A stretch of 64,000 bases of DNA from Casuarius casuarius (taxonomy: Eukaryota; Chordata; Aves; Casuariiformes; Casuariidae), in assembly GCA_003342895.1 (NCBI GenBank), contig PTFA01000197.1, positions 1,084,156 to 1,148,155 on the forward strand, read 5' to 3'. Positions 12,101-22,400 of the stretch are shown here, piece by piece. The position numbers were made by a program, and so were the translations under genes. Numbering within the stretch: the stretch's first letter is position 1; every line of letters begins with the position of its first letter. The notes beneath the pieces were generated by a model. That model searched no databases. It was not told where the DNA came from and worked only from the letters and a program-made list of their open reading frames with translations.

Positions 12101-13550
12101 AGAAACTTGGTGTGAGACGGGGAAGTGGTCTCATCTGTTCTGACTTCTGTACCCTGGCTCTCAGCCGCCTGCTGCTGAGGTAGACGCCTTCAAGGAGTCT
12201 GCTTTTCCAAAACAGACTCTGGCTCAAGGGCAGGCCTGAAAATTACATTTTTACAACAATCCTCTGGTGGGAGCAGCGTGAGCTTTCCCAGGGCGCAGGG
12301 AGGTCTCTTGGGTGCTGCTTGCACCTTCCTCCCTCTCTCAGCTGCGAGAACGGAAGCAGCACCGTGGGCCTTTCCCTCAGCAAACACATAAGGGAGGAAC
12401 TGGGAGAGACCTGTGAAAGCTGAGCTGCAGCTCGCCTTGTCCCACAGCCAGAGTAAAACAATCATAAACCCAGGGAATGGGAGAGCCTGAGGTTTAAACT
12501 CTCCCTTCCTGAAACAGCAAAGCTAATTGCCACTAACCAGCATCCCACAGAGACTTTAACACGGGAAACGCAGGTGCCTGTAGAGGTAAGGGAGATAGGG
12601 GAATGCCAGTGGTGCTGAGCCCAGTGTGTCCAAACTGAGCCTCAGACAAGTCTTGCGCACTAGCTCAGAGCACCCAGGTGGTCACATGTCTCAGGCTGGA
12701 CGGGGCCATTTCGGAAAGCTGGGACCTGACCCAACATTTGAACAAGTAGGGTAATTTTTTTTCCTTCAATTTTTGTGAAGCTAAAGAATTTTCCCTCCTA
12801 AGGTGTTATCCCAGGGACTAACCCATTCCCAGCACCCTGGAAGTAGGAGAAACCAGGCAGCCTTGTCCCAAGTTCGGCCCCAAGTCCTGCATGGGATTAG
12901 TGTGAACCAGTATTAGGAACAGCCCTTCCTCTCTCCCACTCCCTCCACGGGTTTGGAGAAGGAGAAAGGAGCCAGCCCTCCTGCAGATGTAGGAGCCCTG
13001 CAGGGGCTTGAACATGCCTGTACCTCTATGTTCTGGGGACCTGTCTGGCACCTGTGTGACAAAACTCGTCACGCTGCTTATTAGTTTAAGGCATAACGTT
13101 ACGGTTGCAGAAAAGGGGACACTGCTGTGTTTTTAAGTACCAGAGAAGTAATACAGACTGTACAGCTGACAGACCCTAGATGAGTCTCAACCTGCAACAT
13201 TCCCATTTTAATGTAGCCAAAAGCTGGGATGTGCAACCAGTTTAAGAGAGCTCAAGTGGCAGATGACTGAATTTTTAACAACAATGTGTAACTTCTCACT
13301 TAAAACATCCTTGGTATCTAAATGTGACACCAGTCTTCCAAGAAACGTTGCAGGGGAGAGCTGGGGACCTACAGGCCTGCAAGCCCAGGGATGCACTGAC
13401 CAGATGAGTAGACTCCGAAAAAAAGGGAGTGAATCAGTGGGCTCCATAGAAATACGGCCTACTTGGGAAGAGTCAGCGTTGTTTCCATACAGAGGCGTCC
13501 TGCCTTCCAAACTCAAGGACTTCTTCGAAGGGTCAACAGGCAGGTGAGTA
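6200..13550. other. Intergenic DNA without recognised genes
   Basis: ORFs here are short, overlap on both strands and lack splice-linked continuity or family motifs. Seen: a T-run followed by a G-run near 6952-6980, a G-run near 8827-8838, and an AT-rich block at 11230-11800 listed separately. Roughly 10540-10800 is a GC-rich patch with a proline-rich open frame that shows no domain. Confidence 0.5.
11230..11810. other. AT-rich block with many TAAT/ATTA homeodomain-type cores
   Basis: About 580 bases of AT-rich DNA packed with TAATTA, ATTAAT and TTAATC-like words, in the middle of a more GC-balanced intergenic region. It has no ORF, no poly(A) tract and no resemblance to CR1. The look is that of vertebrate conserved non-coding elements, but conservation cannot be judged from one sequence. 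Confidence 0.25.
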
Positions 13551-13554
13551 TTAC

Positions 13555-14530
13555 TCAGTTAATCTAAACTCCCTGAATTTCTAAAAAGTTTTGAAAAAGT
13601 CTTTCACCAAAGTCCTTCAAGGAAACTATGCAGCTGCAGGATAAGAGAGGTCTATCGTGAATAAATGATTGACTAAAAAATAGGAAACAGATGGTAAGGG
13701 TAAATGGAGGAAGGTCAATGATGGAGTTTGGCTGGGATCTGTGCTGGTGCCTGTGCTCTTTAACATGGTTGTACGTGACCTTGGAAAGGGAACAGGGAGG
13801 TTATAAAGTTGGCTGATGATGTGCAATTATTTATGGTAGCGAGGATGTTGAAAGGCTGTGAAGAGTTGCAAAAAGACCTTACACACTGAGTAACTGAGTG
13901 GCAAAAAAAAAAGTCAGAGGAAATTCAGTGTATATATATATAAAGTGATGTTTAAAGGGGAAAACAATCCTCACTGTCCTCACTGTACATACAAAAGGAC
14001 AGGCTGTCACCTGATCGCTATCACTCAGCAGCAGACCCTGGGGTTTTGATAGGGTTCCACGAAATTATCAGCAGTAGTCAAAAAATAAAATCCAGTATTA
14101 GGAATCATTGGGAAAGGAGTAGGAAACAAAATACAGAACATCCAAATATGCCACTGTACACATTTGTGATCTGCCTACATCTGAACCTAGAAAGGCATCA
14201 GTGAAGGCCAACAGTGATGATCAGCGGTGTGAAAGGGCTTTTACTGGAGGAATGGGTGAGTAGACCTGGCCTCTTCCACTGGAAAGGAAATGACTTAGGA
14301 GACCACGATGGACTATGACGCCTACAAATCACGAGCAGACGAGAAGGTGGGCAAAGGCCACATGTGCACGCCCTGCCTTAATTACAATAACTAGGCTGGT
14401 GGGAGCCAGATCCAAAACAATGGGAGGAGGCTCTCCCCACAGCAGGGAGCAGACCTGTCCCACTCCTTGCCAAAGCATAGGGTGGATGCAAAACTATTGC
14501 TGCAGGAGTCTGGACGGGCATCTGGAAGAG
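13555..14530 (+). mobile_element. Old CR1 LINE fragment, 3' half of the reverse-transcriptase ORF
   Basis: The degenerate sequence follows the CR1 reverse-transcriptase and post-RT order: a 'caaggcttttgacaaagt'-like segment at 13585-13620, 'gataggaaacagatggta' at 13678-13696, 'gctgatgatgtgcaatt' near 13811, 'cactgagtaactgagtggca' near 13882, and a 'aggaatcattgggaaagg' stretch at 14100. It then reaches the '3-prime terminal' section with 'ccactccttgcc' near 14459 and 'ggatgcaaaactattgctgca' near 14482. The reading frame is broken. The type resembles the ancient CR1 copies shared with turtles and crocodilians. Ends are approximate. Confidence 0.75.
13928..13942. repeat. (TA)n microsatellite inside the CR1 copy
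   Basis: Short alternating TA tract (gtatatatatataaag) interrupting the CR1 fragment. Confidence 0.7.
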
Positions 14531-14539
14531 GCCTGCATT

Positions 14540-15690
14540 TTGGAGTCACTAAAACACAGCACATTAGGCTCAGGAAATCATCAGAATAGCATGAGTAGCC
14601 GGTAGCGCACTTGGGAAGTATCATATATGCTTGTCCTCTTCTTCCTCTTCCCTGGTACATCCCCTTACAGCTGCTGTTTTGGTTAGTTTGGATTTTTACC
14701 TCCTTCTCCTGCAAATGATGCAGTTGTTTCTCAGGTTTGGAGAAATTGCAGGGGACGGCACACCACAGCAAGCCTCACGCTGGGGAACCCACCTTCCTGA
14801 TGCTGTTGTCTCTCTGCAGCCTGGAAATTGGATACTGGGTAGAAGGACCCTTAGCCTCTGCTGCCCTTATGTTCAGTCAAATTTGCTCATAAAAGGGTGA
14901 CCATTAGTTTTGTAACAGCAGGCTGTATGGCTGGTCACACATTATCCACCACATTAGTCTGATCAAGTGTCTGCCCCTCCACTGCTGCAGAAAGCCAGCA
15001 GAAAGGCAGGAGGAGGGCATAAACTCACGACTGTGTTTGCTAGTCCGATAGCAATGCCGCCACGTGCCACCCTTGATCCGGACCAGGGGCGTACTGGGGC
15101 CACCGCAGCTCGGGGCGGTGCTGTGGGGAGACAGCAGGAGGCACACGACGAAGGTGTCCCTCATGCCGGGGAGCTGCTGCGCGGAGGTATCTGTGTTTGT
15201 GAGATCTCCCGTCTTCTAACGAAGGGAAGGAACCCCACGCTGTGGGGTCACAGCACTGCACTGTGCCCGGGCAGGTCGCGCTGAGGGAGGCCCAGCAGCT
15301 CCAGCGCCCTGTGGGGAAATCCGCAGCTGCCTCCCCCGCAGGCCACCGCCACGGAGGTCGCCAGGGACAGCTCTGCGGCCACTTAGCCACCAGGAAGTCC
15401 ACGTCACTCGAGTCTGTACAACAAGGTTTTCCTTTCCACGGATTCCTTTTTTAGGGAGTCTGCTTTTAAATCGAGCGACCTCTCCCACAAAAGCATAAAA
15501 AAAAAATCGTTTCCTAGAGAAGTGGGAGGCGTTAGAGTAGTTTTGGCAACGTATCTCTAACTATTGTGAAATCCTTGAGGCCAGCTCGGAAAGACTGCAT
15601 TACAAATCAACCAGAGAGCGCGGGGGTAGAGGGGGTTGTTTTGCTTTTGTTTGTTTTAAGAAGTTTCATCAACTTAATCTTTAAAAGATG
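14540..15690. other. Intergenic DNA before the U12/POLDIP3 CpG island
   Basis: No gene recognised. GC content rises from about 15000 and restriction-rich CpGs appear from about 15040. A minus-strand frame at 14904-15164 starts with a hydrophobic run (MRDTFVVCLLL), but has no supporting splice structure or family. Confidence 0.4.
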
Positions 15691-15875
15691 GACGGGTGAA
15701 GTTACCAACGGCTCTCGCCGCTCGAGGCGGAACCGCGGGTCCTGCCGAACCTAGCTCGCCTCGCCCCTCCCTCCCCCCGCCCGCGAGACGGGGGAGGCGG
15801 AGACCGTTACTGCCGGCGCCGAGGTGCTGGCGGGTGGGCGGGGAGAAGGCACGGAGCACGTCTCGCCCCGCCGGC

Positions 15876-15889
15876 TCTCTCTTTGGGAC
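15876..15889 (-). terminator. snRNA 3' box of the U12 gene
   Basis: On the minus strand the sequence is GTCCCAAAGAGAGA, which fits the vertebrate snRNA 3'-box pattern (GT-rich, then AAAR..AGA). It starts 17 bases after the mature U12 3' end, inside the usual 9-19 base spacing. It directs Integrator-dependent 3' end formation. Confidence 0.8.
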
Positions 15890-15906
15890 GATCGGCACGT
15901 GAGGGT

Positions 15907-16055
15907 CGGGCAGATCACGGCACCCGGGCATCCCGCGAAGTAAGCGGGTCACCCGGGGACGACCTGTACCCGCACAAAAATTCCTCTCACATTAGCAGTG
16001 AGGACCCGGGCGTCACCCCGGATCGTTATTTTCCTTACTCATAAGTTTAAGGCAT
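15907..16055 (-). ncRNA. U12 minor-spliceosome snRNA
   Basis: The minus strand matches vertebrate U12 along its whole 149 bases (human is 150). It opens with ATGCCTTAAACTTATGAGTA, then has the branch-site-pairing GUAAGGA region (plus strand 16031-16038), the Sm site AATTTTTG (15975-15982), and the conserved GCGGGU/ACCCGC hairpin. It ends in GATCTGCCCG. Where it differs from human the changes keep pairing: the stem around 16010 reads GAUCCGGG/CCCGGGUC instead of GAUUCGGG/CCCGAAUC. U12 base-pairs with the branch site of U12-type introns as part of the U11/U12 di-snRNP. Human RNU12 is also head-to-head with POLDIP3, so the pair is conserved. A full promoter (octamer, PSE) and 3' box flank it, so this is the functional locus and not a retropseudogene. 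Confidence 0.96.
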
Positions 16056-16092
16056 AACACCCAAACCGCCGCCCCACCATGGGGGTCCTGCG

Positions 16093-16111
16093 CGTTAGCT
16101 CTCGGGGTCAG
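16093..16111 (-). promoter_or_regulatory. Probable proximal sequence element (PSE) of U12
   Basis: On the minus strand this reads CTGACCCCGAGAGCTAACG, at -38 to -56 from the U12 5' end, where SNAPc binds in vertebrate snRNA genes. It shares the CT.ACC start and the AA core near the end with the human PSE consensus, but is otherwise loose. Position is the main argument. Confidence 0.5.
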
Positions 16112-16251
16112 GGCGAGCAGACCGCTGCACCGCCTCGCAGGCCACAAGCAGCATCTCCGCCACCCCGATCCTCCTGCCCGGTTCCGATCCCTCGCCGCGC
16201 CGTGCAAACGCGGCGGCGGACCGGACCGCGACGGGACGGGACGAAGGCCGT

Positions 16252-16259
16252 ATGCAAAT
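16252..16259. promoter_or_regulatory. Octamer (ATGCAAAT), distal sequence element of U12
   Basis: A perfect Oct-1 octamer lies 197 bases upstream of the U12 5' end, the classical distance for an snRNA distal sequence element. It sits about 205 bases upstream of the POLDIP3 start codon, so it could also act on the mRNA promoter. Confidence 0.8.
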
Positions 16260-16465
16260 GAGGGACCGGGGCGCCGCTGGGGGTTCTGGGACCGCCGGGC
16301 TCGCTCGCGCCCTTCGCTCCCCCGCCCCTGACGCGCACTCAGGCGGAGCCCGGGGGGGGCGGTGGGCTACTCGCTTACTTCTGGAGGCGGGGCGAGGAGC
16401 GGAAACTGCTTGATGTCATGTCCGGGTCTCGCTCGCTGCGTCTTATCTCTGGGCCCCGCGACAAG

Positions 16466-19400
16466 ATGGCGGACCTCTCTCTAGACGAGCTCATACGGAA
16501 ACGCGGCGTGACTGTGAAAGGGAGGTAGGCGGCCAGGAGGGCAGCGTCTGACGCTGGGCTTCCCCCGGTGGCTCCTTCGTCCTCCCTTTTAGTCTCTCCG
16601 CTCCGGGGGCCGCGGGCCGCAGCCTGCCTCAGCGCGGCCCGGCCCCTTTCCGTGCTCTCGCCTTCCCATTGGCTTAGGCGTTGGCCCGTGGGGCGTCGTT
16701 TTTGGCGCTGATTGGTGGGGGGAGCCGTCGCTCAGGGGTGGGATGGGGCGGGGGTCGCCCCTCCGCGCCCCCCCCCCACCCCCGCCTAGTGCCCGGCGGT
16801 GCCCCCGGCGCGGGGTCGCCCCGGGGCCGGGGGCTGCGCTCGTCGCCTCTCTCCTTCCCGGATCGGGCCCCTCTCACTGCTCCCGAGGCTCCTGGCGCAG
16901 CCGGTCCCTTTCCCGGCGGTTCACCCGGTTGTGCCCCCTCCGGGGTTCCGCGCCGCCTGGGCAGCGCCTCGGGGCCCCTCGACGGCCGGGCGGCCTCGGG
17001 CCTGCGGCAGGAGTCGCCGCTGGGCCGCGGGTCCTGACTGGGGCAGGGCCCTCGGGGGGCCGGTGCCTCCGCCGCTCCCAGGCGTGGCGCCCTGCGGGGT
17101 GGCTGTGGGAGGCGTAGGTGCCACCGGGAGCCCTGTCTGCAGCTGCGGTAACCGGCATCCACGCGGGCAGAGCTTCGGGCAGCGGGGGCTTCGTCAGCGT
17201 GGATGCCCGGCCCCTGGAGACTGCAGGCTCTGTGGCATAGTTAACAATACCCCGGCGGACCGTTTGAAGCGCTTGCGTGGATGTGGAGTGTGTTACATGT
17301 TCACAGCAAGATCAGACTTGTGCTTTACATGGCGAATGTTTCCATTGTAGGCTGGGCCGTTTGCTCGTTAGTGCAGCCGTTGGCAAGTTCTCGTTCGGCT
17401 TCTGCTTCGATAGCTTTTCATCCTCCCTTTGGCTTTAGTCTCTTGATGTTTCTCAAGGTCCTGTCCGTGGATCTCTCTGCTCCGTGTGAGCTAAGTTTGT
17501 CTCTGTTTTGGTGCTCTGTGGTCACCAAGGAATCTTGGGCTTTAACTGTGAACACGTACTTCTGCGTCTAGAGCGGTGTTTTGAATGTTCTCTGCTAACA
17601 GGTACTAACTGAAAAATCCAAACGCACCTCTAAGTCCTAGTCTAGACAAGGCTTTGGCTTTGTGCTTTCATTCATGTTATACTGCGTGTTTGGAACGGTC
17701 CTATACTGCTTAATATGCCAAGCACCTCCTCTCCTTTTTCAAATCCCTCCGTAACTCTCATTTCTTCCAGGAATCCTTCCAGCTTTTATCTGCTAAACAA
17801 TAATCTCTCAGCAGTACTATTAGAATGTGCCTTGCGTTTCTCTCGTTTGTCATCTTTAGCTTACTTTAAAAGACCTGTGAATGCTGGATAAGCTGAATAA
17901 ACTTTTATCACTGTACCCATGCTCTTTAGTAGTCCAAGCAAAATGGTAACAACAAAATCTTCAGCTATAAAATGTGCTAACACACAAACTATTATAATGT
18001 GCCATGGATAAGTTAGAACTTACGGTAATTTAAATTGAATTTTATGGAATTGCAATGTTTGAGATTCCCTTGTATTTCAGGTATTGTGGCATGAAATGGG
18101 CACATAATGCCTAAACAGTTCATGTTTGCTGTAGGATAAGCCAAAAAAAAAAAAAAAAAAAAGCTTGCTTATTGAGATACACCTCCTTGGAACATGAGTT
18201 TAATCTTCTGCAGTTTCCTAACTGATTTCATCAATATGCGTCTTTACCATTCTGACTAAGTCTGGCTTAAATGCTGCTTACACATATTTCTGATTTTACT
18301 TTGACCTCTCTTTTATGTTAATTAAAAAGAATCACTCATCAATCTTTCTGCAGCACACTAACCAAATGCTTGCAACATTGTTAGGTTAATAGATTTTAAA
18401 ATTACAAGGGAAGTTTTGTTTTGTGGCTATTGCTTTACAGGTACTGTTCCTCTTTCATATACTTTTGGATGTGTTTTAACAAAGGGACTTAATATTCTTG
18501 TCTCTTAATTGGTATGCTCTGCTCGAATGAGAGAGCATCGGCATAGGATTCTTAGCTAGGTAACAAAATGGGCCTCCAGGCCTAGTTTTTCAGTTATCTT
18601 TCATTCTTGCTGCATCCAGACACAGAGGCTGATGCTCAGTCTTTTTCATATCTTTTCTACTTCTTTGCCACAGAGCTCTTTACTTATGGTCATATATTTA
18701 CAGTGGAAGTTAAAATTGTGGTGTTAGATAAATCAGGAAGTAGTGATATAAAGCTATATGAAGAGGTTGACTTGCACTGTTGTTTGAATTTGCAATGTTA
18801 GCCTTTTGAGTATCACAACAAATCCTAGATATTTTATTGAATTTTAGATTTTATAATACTGTGCAATACTTTTAACAAACTTAGTAAACACTGTAGTGCT
18901 CTAGCTTTTTTTAATAAATAAGCCAATGGCGAGAATATTTTTTCAGTATGTTAACTCTAAAATTCCTCTTACAACTTTTCATCTTTTTACAAAAAGGAAA
19001 CCCAATGAAAAAGTCCAAAACTTTAAAAATATATATTTAAAAGAGGAATTCTACTAAAAATTCAGACAAGCTTATTCCTTTTAGGAGAAGTTTTGAAAAA
19101 GTAAATCAAATCTGTAATGAGAAGCTAGTTTCTGTTTTCACTACAGAATGGGCTGCTTCTTAGTAGTATTTCCATCTGAACGTAAGAAAACACTTCTTCA
19201 CTGGATGAACACTGGAACAGGTTGCCCAGAGAGGTTGTGGAGTCTCCATCCTTGTAGAGATTCAAAACCCAACTGAACACAGTCCTGGACAACCTGCTTG
19301 AGTAGGATGCAGATTCTCTCCAGAGCTCCCTGCCAACCCCAGCTGCAAATGCTGTTCTCTGTCTGAGACTCTGACTGTTCCCTGACTGTTATCCTTCCAT

Positions 19401-22400
19401 ACTGAGTATTGCAATGGTGATGTGCTTCAAAATATAAGCCAGCGAGTGCAGCGTTGGTGTTAGTAGATTAGATAAGAGGCAGCAATGTTAGCAAGTGGTT
19501 TGACTAGCAAATCCTTGCTGGCGGTCTCAGCTTTCAGCTGAGATTTGTACTGATGCTTGTATAACCTAAAACCAAAGCCTCCTGCAATTCCAAAAATGTG
19601 AACTTGCTGTCCAGAATTCTTGAAGTTGCATGTAGTTCCAGGTTTTCTTTGTACCAGGACATACTGTATTACAAAAGATGTTTTAGAGGACCTGCTCAGT
19701 CCTAAAGCTGGAGTATGTGTTTCTCTTTTTCTTTTCCTTCAGAGGGTTCCCCAAAGAACCTAAGTTTTTGATAAATTTCATATGGGTGTAGTATGAATTT
19801 AACACAGTTTAACTCAAGCCTGTTACTTAGGTTCGTAAATGTGAGCTTAAGGACCATTTTTAGAAATCTGTTCTTTATATTTTACTTTATAAATAAATAG
19901 CTAATGTAAAACAGCTTATGTTCTCTACTCTTCTATTTGGGCATCTAACCTGGATAGGGTTCTGCGTAGTAATAGTGACGTTTTGTTTGCAGTACCACAA
20001 ATGCTTTTACTGATACTAAATCACATCTTACAATGTCTGAAACTCTTTTTGTAGGCTTAACACAAGGCCAGTGTTTGGAGGTGTAAGATCTCGCATTGGG
20101 ATCCAGCAAAATCTTCTCAGTAGATCCTCACCAGCTGTCAGCTTCCAGCGGACATTTGATGCCCGACAGAAGATTGGCCTCACTGATGCCCGACACAAAC
20201 TGGGAGTTAAAGATGCCCGTGAAAAACTGGTTCAAAAGGACGCTCGGTTCAAAATCAAAGGGAAAGTGCAGGATGCTCGAGAGATGCTGAATTCCCGTAA
20301 GCAGCAAAGCGTTGCTGCTGAAAAGGTGACCAAAGTGGTGGATGCCAGAGAGAAGATCAGCTTAAAAAGGAGCACTCCTGCTACTGCTGCTATCAGCCCA
20401 GCTATGGGGACAGTAAATCCAGCCATGAAAATCACCAAAACTATCCAAGTAGGTCAAGCAAGCCACCTCTAAGCCCCTAAGTTATTCTACTGCAGTCCAG
20501 TGGAAATGATAATACTTGCAATGAATGTGTCACAAGATTGCAATAGAAGCCATGGAGATGCAGTTGAACTCAGTCTGTAGGGCAAGATTTAGAGTATGTT
20601 TGGATTTCCAGTGTCCTTCAGCTGTTTGGAGTTTTGGGCTTTTGTAGAATTCAACTTTTCATTTAAAGAAAAGAACTTTGGGCCCAAAAAATGACTAAAG
20701 CAGCATAATCTTCTCAGTGCTAAAGTAATTATCTGGAAGTGTTAAATAGTTGTGTTCCCCCCACCTTGCTAAAGTCCAAGGAAACTTTTTTGTTGTTTTG
20801 GGGTTTTTTGTCATTCTTATGCTACTGCTCATTGCAAGTGTGTGTTGTGGATTGTCCCGTCTAGATAACTGGTTTATATCCAGTTTATAATTTGCAGCTG
20901 TTGGTATCTTATAGCAGATCTAAAACTTTTTTTCATTTTCCTATAAAACTTGATCTGCCTTTTTCTACATTTCTACCCTCCCCCTTTCCAGGGAATTGCC
21001 TGATTATTTGATCCATTCCTGCTGAGGCTCAATCTTTATTCTGGTTTCAGTATCATCAGTTGATCATCCTGACCTGCTGATTTTCTTCATCAGTTTTCAA
21101 ATTTCATTCTGTTGTGTGCACAGTAACTTGATTCTTAGCTACTCTCTCTGAGTAGCAAGTGTGTGTGTGTGGTACAGAGGGTAGAGCTAGAAGAGAAGTT
21201 TCCAGACTGTCAGGACTGTTTTTTGAGAACTGGCTTTGTTCCTCACTTCAAGTATGTGACAAGCATGTAACTCTAGTTCCTAACCTATTTCATTTCCCTC
21301 TTCCTGGGGATTAATAATGTGTTTGTACATACCCAGCAAAATCTCCAGTCCTCTCTGTCTGAAAATGTAGATCAGTCTTTCTACTCAGTTGTTTTGCTCA
21401 AGAGCATCAAGCATGTTTCTTCCTTAAATTAGCCTAGGAAAGAGCCTGTTACATCTTCGGGTTTCCTGCCAGGTTGGAAGTGAAAGAATGGCCTAAGAAA
21501 GGGAATCTGACTCTCTTCTGACAGTTAGAAGGGCAAATCACAGAGCAATGGAGTGGTCTGTTCAGTGGTGTCTCATTAGTAGGGTAATTAATACTCACGC
21601 TGTCTCTTACAGCCAAATCAAAGTGACATCAGCCATTAGGAGTTGAACATTTGCTACACAGTTTCTAGGAGTTAAAATAGTTTCTGGAGACTTGATCCAG
21701 CAGCAGTTTGCTCTGACCTGATTCTTTTTTTTTTTTCTTTTGTTTATGACTTAGTTTGACCTACAGTACTTTCTGACTGTTAGAAAACATATTGCAATAA
21801 AAAAATACAGAATGATTATATTATATCACTATAGAGTGACTCAAACTGTGGGTACAGCTGTGATTTTTCAAGATATTTACTGAAATTCCAAACTTCTCAT
21901 GGCCCTCCTTCAGTTTTTCTTCCTCTCTGCCCCCAAATATGGGAGCAGAATCAAACTAAAATATCTTGATCCAAGATACAGCACAGAGCTTTAATGCCCT
22001 GTACTGTGGTCTTGTATCTTACAAAGGAAGGAAAAATGTCTGAGACCCAAAGAAATTCTATAACTCTGCTGGTGTCTCAGTAGGACAGGCATCATTGTTC
22101 CTGAACTAATTAGCAATTTGAAGCATGAGGGTGCCATGATGTAAGTAATGGTCTTCTAGAGAAAACACGAACCTGAAGTTCTGACTGTTTGTATGAAGTA
22201 TTTTTGTAAGAAGACACAATCTTCTGTGATGGACAACAACTAGTTTTTTCAAAAACTGAAAGGACGTTTTTGAAGGAGTTGCTGAATGGTTGATTTTGGT
22301 TGCTGATTAGTGAAACTGCATTCCTTGACTTCTGTTGTTGTTTCCTTGTTTCACAGGATAATAGACCAGAGAAGGGGGCCAGCTGCACTATCCCATGCAC

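Larger units (their letters stand above)
15690..17240. promoter_or_regulatory. CpG island over the divergent U12 / POLDIP3 promoters
   Basis: Dense CpG from about 15.7 to 17.2 kb, with GC boxes (for example ggcggggcgag near 16386), a CRE-like TGATGTCA at 16411-16418 and two reversed CCAAT boxes (ATTGG) downstream of the POLDIP3 start near 16670 and 16710. It serves two divergent genes, an snRNA-type Pol II promoter on the left and a TATA-less mRNA promoter on the right. The 410 bases between the U12 5' end and the POLDIP3 ATG hold both. Confidence 0.85.

Noticed and set aside
13083..13097. 15-base match (agtttaaggcataac) to the U12 5' end plus its flank
   Set aside because: The match includes three bases outside the transcript and nothing else of U12 can be found around it. 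A retropseudogene would copy RNA sequence only, so it is most likely chance.
14904..15164. Minus-strand frame starting with a signal-peptide-like run (MRDTFVVCLLL)
   Set aside because: The hydrophobic run is short and the rest shows no domain. No acceptor or donor links it to other exons.
1..16000. CYB5R3, expected here from human gene order
   Set aside because: No exon with the FAD/NADH-binding motifs of cytochrome b5 reductase was seen; it may lie left of the window or elsewhere.
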